Assembly: GCF_052117125.1 (NCBI RefSeq)
Contig: NZ_JBQKJT010000001.1
Coordinates: 186,001 to 250,000, forward strand
Direction: 5' to 3'
DNA from: Avoscillospira_A sp052117125
Lineage (GTDB): Bacteria; Bacillota; Clostridia; Oscillospirales; Oscillospiraceae
DNA: 64,000 nucleotides
Positions 57,745 through 64,000 of the stretch are shown one piece after another. The notes beneath the pieces are model-generated. The model searched no databases, was not told the DNA's origin, and worked only from the letters and a program-made list of their open reading frames with translations. Positions within the stretch are counted from its first letter, which is position 1. Every line of letters starts with the position of its first letter. A program made the position numbers and the translations under genes.

Positions 57745-58041
57745 TTAGACCATGCCTTCGAAGAACTCGATGGTCTTGGAATCGGCGGTCAGCTTGACCA
57801 TAGCCTTCTTCCAGCTGGCGCGGCGGCCCACAGGGTAGGCGCCGGTGCGCTTCTTCTTGCCGTCCATGTTGATGGTGTTGACCTTCTCAACCTTGACGCC
57901 GAAGATCTCTTCGACAGCCTTGGCGATCTCGATCTTGTTGGCATCGGGGGCGACCTGGAAAACGTACTTCTTAAAAGCAGTGTCCTCCATGGACTGTTCG
58001 GTGATGATGGGCTTGATCACGATATCGTAAGCGGTCTTCAT
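57745..58041 (-). CDS. rplW: Ribosomal protein L23
   Basis: 98 residues. MKTAYDIVIKPIITEQSMED, KYVFQVAPDANKIEIAKAVE and the end TADSKTIEFFEGMV. It docks trigger factor and SRP at the exit. Its start overlaps the rplD stop by one base (TAATG), behind GGAGGTGTTCGCA. Confidence 0.97.
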   Translation of the reverse strand: MKTAYDIVIKPIITEQSMEDTAFKKYVFQVAPDANKIEIAKAVEEIFGVKVEKVNTINMDGKKKRTGAYPVGRRASWKKAMVKLTADSKTIEFFEGMV

Positions 58042-58664
58042 TATGCGAACACCTCCTCAATCTTGGCGAGGGCAGCCTGATCGACCACGAACTTCTTGGC
58101 GTTCAGGATGTCGTAAACGTTGATGCAAGAGGCGAAGGTGGTGGAGACGCCGGGAATGTTGCGGGCGCTCTTGATCACCAGCTCGTCGGCCTCGGCGGTG
58201 ACGACGAGAGCCTTGCAGTCGGCGTCGACGGCCTTCAGGAACTTCTGGAACGCGGCGGTCTTGGGAGCGTCCATCTTGATGGAGTCGATGACCACGATGT
58301 TGCCCTCGGCGGCCTTGGCGCTGAGGACGGACTTCATAGCCAGTCTCTTGACCTTCTTGTTCAGGGTGTAGCTGTAATCGCGGGGCTTGGGGGCGAACAC
58401 GACGCCGCCGTGGGTCCACTGGGGAGCACGGGTGCTGCCCTGACGGGCGCGGCCGGTGCCTTTCTGTCTCCAGGGCTTGATGCCGCCGCCGGAAACCTCG
58501 GCGCGGGTGAGGGCGCTCTGGGTGCCCTGACGGCAGTTGGCCAGGTGATTCTTCACAACGTCGTGCACAACGGACTCGTTGGGCTCGATGCCGAAGATGG
58601 CGTCACTCAGAGTGACTTCGCCGACCTGGTTGCCGGCCATGTTCAAAACTTTAACGTTAGGCAT
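58041..58664 (-). CDS. rplD: Ribosomal protein L4
   Basis: 207 residues. The loop RAEVSGGGIKPWRQKGTGRA that reaches into the exit tunnel and GGVVFAPKPRDYSYTLNKKV are typical. In E. coli L4 also represses the S10 operon through the leader, which makes it a candidate regulator of the leader seen here. It lies 20 bases behind rplC. Confidence 0.96.
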   Translation of the reverse strand: MPNVKVLNMAGNQVGEVTLSDAIFGIEPNESVVHDVVKNHLANCRQGTQSALTRAEVSGGGIKPWRQKGTGRARQGSTRAPQWTHGGVVFAPKPRDYSYTLNKKVKRLAMKSVLSAKAAEGNIVVIDSIKMDAPKTAAFQKFLKAVDADCKALVVTAEADELVIKSARNIPGVSTTFASCINVYDILNAKKFVVDQAALAKIEEVFA

Positions 58665-58684
58665 TTAAAAGCACTCTCCTTTCC

Positions 58685-59404
58685 TTAGCCTCTGGCGGAA
58701 GCCTTCTGCGGGTTACGACCGGAAGCCTTCTGCGGGTTCTTGCTGATGTCGGAGCCGGCCTGCTTGACCTTGTTGTTCTTGACCGTGCTCTTCACATAGA
58801 CAAGACCGCCCTTGGGGCCGGGGATGGCGCCGCGGACAACGATCATGCCCAGTTCAGCGTCCACCTTGACCACGTCCAGGTTCTGGACGGTGACCTGCTC
58901 GACACCCATCTGACCGGCGCCGATGTGGCCCTTGAAGATGCGGGAAGGAGTAGAGGTGGAACCCATGGAACCGGCGTGACGGTGAACAGGGCCGCCGCCG
59001 TGGGTGGTGGGAGTGCGCTGTGCGCCGTGGCGCTTGATGGCGCCCTGGTAGCCGTGGCCCTTGGAAACGCCGGTCACGTCGACCTTGTCGCCGGTGGCGA
59101 AGGTGTCAGCCTTGATGACGTCGCCGACGTTCAGTTCGGCAGCGTTGTTCAGCTTGAACTCCTTCAGGTGCTTCATCATGGCCAGCTCACCCTTTTTCAG
59201 GTGGCCGATTTCGGGCTTGGACAGCTTGGACTCCTTGACTTCTTCGTAGCCCAGCTGGACAGCGACGTAGCCGTCTTTCTCCTCAGTCTTCTTCTGAGCG
59301 ACGACGCAGGGGCCGGCAGCGATAACGGTAACCGGGATGGCCTTGCCGCTCTCATCGAAGATCTGGGTCATGCCCACTTTTTTGCCGATGATTGCTTTCT
59401 GCAT
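58685..59404 (-). CDS. rplC: Ribosomal protein L3
   Basis: 239 residues. MQKAIIGKKVGMTQIFDESG, VTGVSKGHGYQGAIKRHGAQ and GSMGSTSTPSRIFKGHIGAG are standard. The end carries a short repeat, NPQKASGRNPQKASARG, beyond the usual 209-215 residues. It is one of the first 23S-binding proteins. AGGAGGAAACACTA precedes the ATG. Confidence 0.96.
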   Translation of the reverse strand: MQKAIIGKKVGMTQIFDESGKAIPVTVIAAGPCVVAQKKTEEKDGYVAVQLGYEEVKESKLSKPEIGHLKKGELAMMKHLKEFKLNNAAELNVGDVIKADTFATGDKVDVTGVSKGHGYQGAIKRHGAQRTPTTHGGGPVHRHAGSMGSTSTPSRIFKGHIGAGQMGVEQVTVQNLDVVKVDAELGMIVVRGAIPGPKGGLVYVKSTVKNNKVKQAGSDISKNPQKASGRNPQKASARG

Positions 59405-59527
59405 TAGTGTTTCCTCCTATTTAAGGTTATTGGTTGATTTCAAAGCCATTGGACTGCCTTGGAACCAACATGACCCGTCCGTCCATTTTGACGGACCGTG
59501 GCGGGCAGCTATAATATATAATGTATA

Positions 59528-59839
59528 TTACAGCTTTATCTCAATCTCGACACCGGCCGGCAGATCCAGGCTCATGAGGGCCTCAACGGTCTTCTGGCTG
59601 GGATCGAGGATATCGATCAGACGCTTGTGGGTTCTGCGCTCGAACTGCTCACGGCTGTCCTTGTACTTATGCACAGCGCGCAGGATGGTGACAACTTCCT
59701 TCTTGGTGGGCAGGGGGATGGGGCCGGAGACAGCGGCGCCGTTGCGCTTGGCGGTCTCGACAATCTTCTCTGCACTGGAGTCGATGAGCTGATGATCGTA
59801 AGCCTTGAGGCGAATGCGGATCATTTTCTGGTTTGCCAT
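59528..59839 (-). CDS. rpsJ: Ribosomal protein S10
   Basis: 103 residues. IRIRLKAYDHQLIDSSAEKI, GPIPLPTKKEVVTILRAVHK and HKRLIDILDPSQKTVEALMS are standard; it also works with NusB in antitermination. It is the first gene of the S10 block. AAGGAGGAAACAAGTAATT stands before the ATG. The 123-base gap to rplC contains no other gene but a GGACGGGTCATG..GTCCGTC hairpin-like segment. Confidence 0.97.
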   Translation of the reverse strand: MANQKMIRIRLKAYDHQLIDSSAEKIVETAKRNGAAVSGPIPLPTKKEVVTILRAVHKYKDSREQFERRTHKRLIDILDPSQKTVEALMSLDLPAGVEIEIKL

Positions 59840-60104
59840 AATTACTTGTTTCCTCCTTGAAACGTACTCAGTGTTCGTTGAGCCTGGGTACGGACGAGAA
59901 TCTCTTATACGCTAAGCCGTGCGTATCATTCCGAGCGCATGAAAAAAGCCGACGAACGCCGGCTGCCCATGATCGGCGATATACGCTGTATCATGAGAAT
60001 CTCAGCCGCCCGATGACCGGACATACTCCGCGGAAGTTACCGTCCAGGACGCAATCTCCCACTTCATCGCATACTGCACCGGCCTTTCGACCGCGTGCCC
60101 ACTC
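59840..60104 (-). promoter_or_regulatory. S10 operon leader with attenuator
   Basis: A leader of about 260 bases between promoter and rpsJ. It contains AGCCGGC-gttc-GTCGGCT (59964-59947) followed by TTTTTTC, an intrinsic terminator, 100 bases before rpsJ. Upstream GCGGTCGAAAGGCCGG-type hairpins and repeated GAGATTCTC and GATAC segments could form the alternative fold. This is the layout of r-protein feedback by attenuation. Confidence 0.7.
59940..59964 (-). terminator. Attenuator terminator in the S10 leader
   Basis: Seven-pair stem AGCCGGC/GTCGGCT (one G-U), loop GTTC, then TTTTTTC on the minus strand. Without read-through no ribosomal genes would be made, so a control step is expected here. 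Confidence 0.8.
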
Positions 60105-60133
60105 ATAATACACGGTATCACCAACAATGTCAA
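60105..60133 (-). promoter_or_regulatory. Strong promoter of the ribosomal cluster
   Basis: On the minus strand TTGACA (60133-60128), a 17-base spacer and TATTAT (60110-60105), preceded by an AT-rich stretch that may act as an UP element. Confidence 0.88.
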
Positions 60134-60254
60134 GAGTTTTTCATAAAAAACTTACAAAATTTTTTCTGTATTTTCGTTGATTTGGCAGTTTACCGCGTTG
60201 CACCGCTCCCCTGCCGGTTTGCATCCTATATTATAATGTAGAAAGGCAGAGAAG

Positions 60255-60558
60255 AATCTCCCCGCCTGCCGCCCCGTGGGGCAGCGGCGGGGAGATTGCG
60301 GCATTGCCGCAGGGGTTCCGCGCCGTGCGCGGCGCGGTTTGGGACGATGGGGTGTTTCGCCCCGTGCGCGGGGCGGGTATTTCGCGCCGTGCGCGGCGCG
60401 GGTGTTTCGCCCCGTGCGCGGCGCGGGTGTTTCGCCCCGTGCGCGGCGCGGGTGTTTCGCCCCGTGCGCGGCGCGGGTGTTTCGCCCCGTGCGCGGCGCG
60501 ACCAGAGGCCCTGCCTCTGGACTCCGCGATTTTTTGAAAAAAATCGAGTAAAACTTTT
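60255..60558 (+). repeat. Mosaic hairpin element, copy F
   Basis: A different outer hairpin (AATCTCCCCGCC with GGCGGGGAGATT), CCGCGCCG-TGCG-CGGCGCGG, then six TGCG units. Units 1 and 2 have perfect arms; units 3-6 are almost exact 25-base tandem copies that join a CGCCCCG left arm to a CGGCGCG right arm, leaving one C-C mismatch. Then CCAGAGGC-cct-GCCTCTGG and the GATTTTTT A/T hairpin. It lies directly behind the proS stop (60579). Confidence 0.9.
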
Positions 60559-60578
60559 ATCTTTGGGTGCGGTGGCGA

Positions 60579-62015
60579 TTAGTAAGCGACGCCCCAATAA
60601 ATCATCTTATCGGCTTTTTTGCCGCAGCAAACGCAGGTCTCGCCCACCTTTTCCTGATGGAGCGGCATGCAGCGGGACGTGACACCCACTTCTTCCTTCA
60701 TTTTCAGCTCGCACTCCAGATCACCGCACCACATGGTCCGGGCGAAGCCGCCCTCGTTCTGCATGAACACCTTGACCTCGTCCATGGTCTGGCACGTCTT
60801 GGTGTGCTCCTCCAGATTCTTCTTGGCACGGGCATACATGCCGTCGTGGACGGCGTCCAGCAGCTTCTGAACCTGGTCCTCCAGCTCCGTCAGGGGCACA
60901 AAGACCTTCTCACCGCTGTCGCGGCGGCAGATGCAGCACTGGCCCTTTTCCATATCCTTGGGACCGATCTCCACGCGCAGCGGCACGCCCTTCATCTCAT
61001 ATTCGGCAGCCTTCCAGCCCATGGACTGCTCGGAATCGTCCATCTTGGCCCGGACACCGGCAGTTTTCAGACGATTCAGCAGGTCTGTGGCGGCATCGAG
61101 GACGCCCTCCTTGTGCTGGGCCACGGGAATGACAATGGCCTGAATGGGGGCGATACGGGGCGGCAGAACCAGGCCGTTGTTGTCGCCATGGGTCATGATG
61201 ATGCCGCCAATCAGACGGGTGGATACGCCCCAGGACGTCTGGAAGGGGTTGTGGAGCTTGTTGTCCTTACCGGTGAAGGTGATATCGAAGGCCTTGGCGA
61301 AGCCGTCGCCGAAGAAATGGCTGGTGCCGCCCTGCAAGGCTTTGCGGTCGTGCATCATGCACTCCACGGTGTAGGTGGCTTCGGCGCCGGAGAATTTTTC
61401 CTTGTCGGTCTTCTTACCCTTGACCACGGGCATAGCCAGCACATTCTCCATGAAATCGGCGTAGATGTTCAGCATCTGCTCTGTCTCGGCGATGGCCTCC
61501 TCGGCGGTGGCGTGCATGGTGTGGCCCTCCTGCCACAGGAACTCCCGGTGCCGCAGGAAGGGGCGGCTAGTCTTCTCCCAGCGGAGCACGCTGCACCACT
61601 GGTTGTACAGCTTGGGCAGGTCTCTCCAGGAGTGGATGACGTTGGCATAGTGCTCACAGAACAGCGTTTCGGAGGTGGGACGGATGCAGTACCGCTCCTC
61701 CAGCTTGTCGCTGCCGCCGTAGGTGACCCAGGCGCATTCAGGGGCGAAGCCCTCCACGTGGTCCTTCTCCCGCTGGAGCAGGGATTCCGGGATCAGCATG
61801 GGCAGATAGACGTTTTCGTGGCCCGTCTCCTTGAAGCGGGCATCGAGACCGTTCTGGATATTCTCCCAGATGGCGTAGCCATAGGGGCGGTAGATGAACA
61901 TACCCTTGATGGAGGAATAATCAATCAGCTCTGCCTTCTTGCACACGTCGGTGTACCACTGGGCAAAGTCCACCTCCATATCGGTGATCTGTTCGACTTT
62001 TTTCTCTTTGGCCAT
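60579..62015 (-). CDS. proS: Prolyl-tRNA synthetase, archaeal/eukaryotic-like type
   Basis: 478 residues, the short class without the bacterial editing insert. Class II motifs: motif 1 around GMFIYRPYGYAIWENIQNGL, motif 2 CSVLRWEKTSRPFLRHREFLW and motif 3 ISTRLIGGIIMTHGDNNGLV-like (GVSTRLIGGIIMTHGD). A C-terminal zinc-like domain has CCICRRDSG, CGDLECEL and CVCCGKKADKMIYWGVAY, with the terminal tyrosine typical of the class. It charges tRNA-Pro. A CGGGGG-tctt-CCCCCG-like hairpin lies in the 5' UTR, just before AAAGGATGG. Mosaic repeat F follows the stop. Confidence 0.95.
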   Translation of the reverse strand: MAKEKKVEQITDMEVDFAQWYTDVCKKAELIDYSSIKGMFIYRPYGYAIWENIQNGLDARFKETGHENVYLPMLIPESLLQREKDHVEGFAPECAWVTYGGSDKLEERYCIRPTSETLFCEHYANVIHSWRDLPKLYNQWCSVLRWEKTSRPFLRHREFLWQEGHTMHATAEEAIAETEQMLNIYADFMENVLAMPVVKGKKTDKEKFSGAEATYTVECMMHDRKALQGGTSHFFGDGFAKAFDITFTGKDNKLHNPFQTSWGVSTRLIGGIIMTHGDNNGLVLPPRIAPIQAIVIPVAQHKEGVLDAATDLLNRLKTAGVRAKMDDSEQSMGWKAAEYEMKGVPLRVEIGPKDMEKGQCCICRRDSGEKVFVPLTELEDQVQKLLDAVHDGMYARAKKNLEEHTKTCQTMDEVKVFMQNEGGFARTMWCGDLECELKMKEEVGVTSRCMPLHQEKVGETCVCCGKKADKMIYWGVAY

Positions 62016-62137
62016 GGTGATAATTCCATCCTTTCGGGGGAAAGACCCCCGGTATTTTTCAAATCAGTGTCTACTATTATAACACGTCTGTCAATCCCTG
62101 CATAGGATAAACTACCATTTTCGCAGGAGGTAGCGCC

Positions 62138-62434
62138 ATGGGAAGCGAGCTGCATTTTTACATTCACATGAAGCCCGGAGAGCGGGTGGAGACCGATCTG
62201 ACCCTGCCGCCGGACAGCGGCGCCATACTCACCGGTGTGGTGAGGCGGGCCGACGGACGGCCGGCCGCCGACGCGGTGGTTCTGGCGTTGGATGGGGAGA
62301 CGGGAGAGCCCCGCTGCCACTGTGTCACCGGCTGGGATGGGCGGTATGTTCTGGGGCCTCTGTCCCCTGCCCTCTATGAACTGTGTGTCCACGACGGCAG
62401 CGCCCCGGTCCGCACCGTGGACCTGTCCCTTTGA
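62138..62434 (+). CDS. Carboxypeptidase-regulatory-like domain protein
   Basis: 98 residues. The core LTGVVRRADGRPAADAVVLA, then VTGWDGRYVLGPLSPALYEL, is a single carboxypeptidase D regulatory-like (prealbumin-like) beta fold, the kind of domain used as a spacer in surface proteins. There is no signal peptide, so it is cytoplasmic or a structural partner. GGAGGTAGCGCC stands before the ATG. The next small gene follows by 12 bases, so both are probably in one transcript. Confidence 0.75.
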   Translation: MGSELHFYIHMKPGERVETDLTLPPDSGAILTGVVRRADGRPAADAVVLALDGETGEPRCHCVTGWDGRYVLGPLSPALYELCVHDGSAPVRTVDLSL

Positions 62435-62446
62435 AGGGAGGATGCT

Positions 62447-62614
62447 ATGGAGCCATATACCATTGTTCTGGACCCGACGGCGGCGGCCTTTTATGAACAG
62501 GTGGCTGTCTGGACGGGCCGCAGCGTGGAGCAGGTCCTGGCCGACGCGCTGTTCAAGCTGGCCGGAGAACTGTCTCTGGAGGCGCTGCACCGGAAAAATA
62601 CGCCGGGCCGTTGA
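62447..62614 (+). CDS. Small RHH-like or helical protein
   Basis: 55 residues, MEPYTIVLDPTAAAFYEQVA then VWTGRSVEQVLADALFKLAG. The strand-helix-helix pattern (YTIVLD followed by two helices, with the second starting at SVEQVLADAL) resembles short ribbon-helix-helix proteins, but the family is not certain. AAGGGAGGATGCT stands before the ATG. Its codon use matches the neighbours. It is too small for routine gene calling. The promoter of the serine dehydratase overlaps its last codons. Confidence 0.6.
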   Translation: MEPYTIVLDPTAAAFYEQVAVWTGRSVEQVLADALFKLAGELSLEALHRKNTPGR

Positions 62615-62639
62615 GTTCCCCCGCGGAATTTGGTATACT
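62611..62639 (+). promoter_or_regulatory. Promoter of the serine dehydratase gene
   Basis: TTGAGT (62611-62616, overlapping the end of the 55-residue gene), a 17-base spacer and TATACT (62634-62639), 35 bases before the start codon. Confidence 0.7.
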
Positions 62640-62674
62640 ATACGGTATAGCCTTATACGAAGGGAACGAGCGAT

Positions 62675-63892
62675 ATGAAGTCCATCCGCGATCTCTATAA
62701 GATCGGTAAAGGCCCGTCCAGCTCCCATACCATTGGACCGGAGCGGGCGGCCCACCTGTTGAAAGAGCGATATCCCGACGCCGACCGATACACGGTGGTG
62801 CTGTACGGTTCTCTGTCCAAGACGGGCCAGGGCCACGGCACCGACCGGGTGCTCCATACGGTCCTGTCCCCCACGCCCACGGAGATTGTCTTTTCCGATG
62901 AGCCTCTGGGGCAGACCTATACCCATCCCAACACCATGGACCTGTACGCCTGGCACGGCGAGGAACGTTCTCCCCGTCTGCGGGTGGAGAGCATCGGCGG
63001 CGGCGATATCCGGGTGGAGGGCTGCGCGGACATGGAGCCGCCGGAGGTGTACCCGGAAAATTCCTTTGCGGAGATTGCGGACTTCTGCCGTCTGCGGAAT
63101 CTGACGCTGTGGGAATATGTGGAGATCAACGAGGGACCGGAAATCTGGGATTTTCTGGCCGTCATCTGGCAGACCATGCAGAAGGCCATCGACGCAGGCA
63201 TTGCCACCGAAGGCGTGCTGCCCGGCGGCCTGGGGGTGGAGCGGAAAGCGAAAACCCTCTATGAAAAGGTCATTGAAAACGAATTCACGGCCCTGCGGGA
63301 ATGCCGCATTGTCAGCGCTTACGCCTACGCCGTCAGCGAGCAGAACGCCGACTGCGGCACCATCGTCACGGCGCCCACCTGCGGCGCCTGCGGCGTACTG
63401 CCGGCAGTGCTGCGGTATCTGAAGGAGCGGCGGCGGCTCACCGATGAAAAGGTGTTGCAGGCGTTGGCGGTGGCGGGCCTGTTCGGCTCTCTCATCAAAC
63501 GCAACGCGTCCATTTCCGGAGCGGAGTGCGGCTGTCAGGCGGAAATCGGTTCGGCCTGCGCCATGGCGGCGGCGGCGGCCTGTGTCCTGTGCGATCTCAA
63601 CACGGCCCAGACCCAGTACGCGGCGGAAATCGCGTTGGAGCACCATCTGGGATTGACCTGTGACCCCATCTGCGGCCTGGTGCAGATTCCCTGCATCGAA
63701 CGCAACGCCGTGGCGGCGTCCCGGGCGTTGAACTGTCTCAATCTGGCCTTTTTCCTGTCGGATTCCCAGCGGATCACCTTTGACATGGTGGTTAAGACCA
63801 TGTATGAGACGGGCATCCACCTGTCCCAGCAGTACCGGGAAACGGCGGAAGGCGGCCTTGCCAAGCTGTACGACCGCCGCTCCCGCCGGTGA
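62675..63892 (+). CDS. sdaA: L-serine dehydratase, fused beta-alpha form
   Basis: 405 residues. The N-terminal regulatory half starts with KIGKGPSSSHTIGPERAAH. The C-terminal catalytic half has ATEGVLPGGLGVERKAKTLY, APTCGACGVLPAVL, ISGAECGCQAEIGSACAMAA and CDPICGLVQIPCIERNAVAA, whose cysteines bind the labile [4Fe-4S] cluster. The enzyme turns serine into pyruvate and ammonia. Firmicutes often split it in two genes; here both parts are one chain, as in E. coli but somewhat shorter. GAAGGGAACGAGCGAT precedes the ATG. The fused order beta-alpha is intact and no motif is missing. Confidence 0.92.
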   Translation: MKSIRDLYKIGKGPSSSHTIGPERAAHLLKERYPDADRYTVVLYGSLSKTGQGHGTDRVLHTVLSPTPTEIVFSDEPLGQTYTHPNTMDLYAWHGEERSPRLRVESIGGGDIRVEGCADMEPPEVYPENSFAEIADFCRLRNLTLWEYVEINEGPEIWDFLAVIWQTMQKAIDAGIATEGVLPGGLGVERKAKTLYEKVIENEFTALRECRIVSAYAYAVSEQNADCGTIVTAPTCGACGVLPAVLRYLKERRRLTDEKVLQALAVAGLFGSLIKRNASISGAECGCQAEIGSACAMAAAAACVLCDLNTAQTQYAAEIALEHHLGLTCDPICGLVQIPCIERNAVAASRALNCLNLAFFLSDSQRITFDMVVKTMYETGIHLSQQYRETAEGGLAKLYDRRSRR

Positions 63893-63937
63893 ATGGCCCA
63901 GCAGCGCCAACGAAGCGGCAGCAAAGCCCCAAAAACA

Positions 63938-63985
63938 AACGTATGACTGGAGTTTGACACTCTCCAGTCATACGTTTTCTTTTTT
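63938..63985 (+). terminator. Terminator of the serine dehydratase gene
   Basis: Fifteen-pair stem AACGTATGACTGGAG/CTCCAGTCATACGTT around nine bases, then TTCTTTTTT. It ends 46 bases past the stop. The last bases of the window show nothing further. Confidence 0.9.
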
Positions 63986-64000
63986 GCAATTTGGGTGCTG

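Noticed and set aside
60340..60500. Regular 25-bp repeats that look like a small CRISPR array
   Set aside because: The units are contiguous hairpins with no unique spacers between them, there is no leader and no cas gene, and the same modules recur in five other intergenic places.

Overview
The window is a piece of a GC-rich, spore-forming Clostridia chromosome, most like an anaerobic gut member of the Oscillospiraceae group. The basis is a type-Z S14, a C-minus S4, an orphan spoVAC, strong AGGAGG ribosome sites, the ygfK/ssnA pair typical of anaerobic purine users, an archaeal-type ProRS and a fructose PTS operon that carries its own HPr and EI. The assignment rests on gene content, not on a phylogenetic marker search.

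Bases 1 to about 20.3 kb are a prophage with podovirus-like structural genes, all on the minus strand: terS, a 1-kb non-coding gap, terL, a DUF4406 protein, a phage tRNA-Arg(TCT), scaffold, an N4-gp56-like capsid, portal, two fibre genes, a fibre-assembly-like gene, a CmpB-like membrane protein, a lysis cassette (two holins around an SLH-tailed amidase), a propeller-like tail protein, an adaptor and two ejection-type proteins. The last of these runs off the left edge. No tape measure, sheath or tail-tube gene is seen. From 17.4 to 19.8 kb small plus-strand genes form an accessory region: a holin-like toxin peptide, a ribbon-helix-helix protein flanked by two matching palindromic operators, a J-domain protein and small unknowns. 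The prophage abuts the 3' end of a host tRNA-Arg(ACG), a likely attachment site. No integrase or repressor is visible.

Bases 20.4 to 44 kb hold host metabolism: an SLH-anchored 5'-nucleotidase, a dicarboxylate/amino-acid symporter, a MATE exporter, a secreted coiled-coil protein, ygfK and ssnA (anaerobic purine breakdown), gdhA, a two-component system, the fruR-fruK-fruA-ptsH-ptsI operon and spoVAC. ssnA is preceded by a promoter, a leader that can form a pseudoknot and an intrinsic terminator, the layout of a transcription-attenuating riboswitch.

Bases 44 to 60 kb are the complete S10-spc-alpha ribosomal cluster (rpsJ to rplQ, with secY, adk, map, infA, rpoA), read right to left from one strong promoter through an attenuator-like leader. 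Bases 60 to 64 kb hold proS, two small genes and a fused L-serine dehydratase.

The most unusual signal is a family of six mosaic intergenic elements (about 27.2, 30.5, 36.8, 43.6, 43.9 and 60.3 kb). Each ends in an A/T-armed hairpin and carries two to seven 18-nt hairpins with a constant TGCG loop and changing, mostly complementary 7-bp arms. Five of the six sit directly behind a stop codon.
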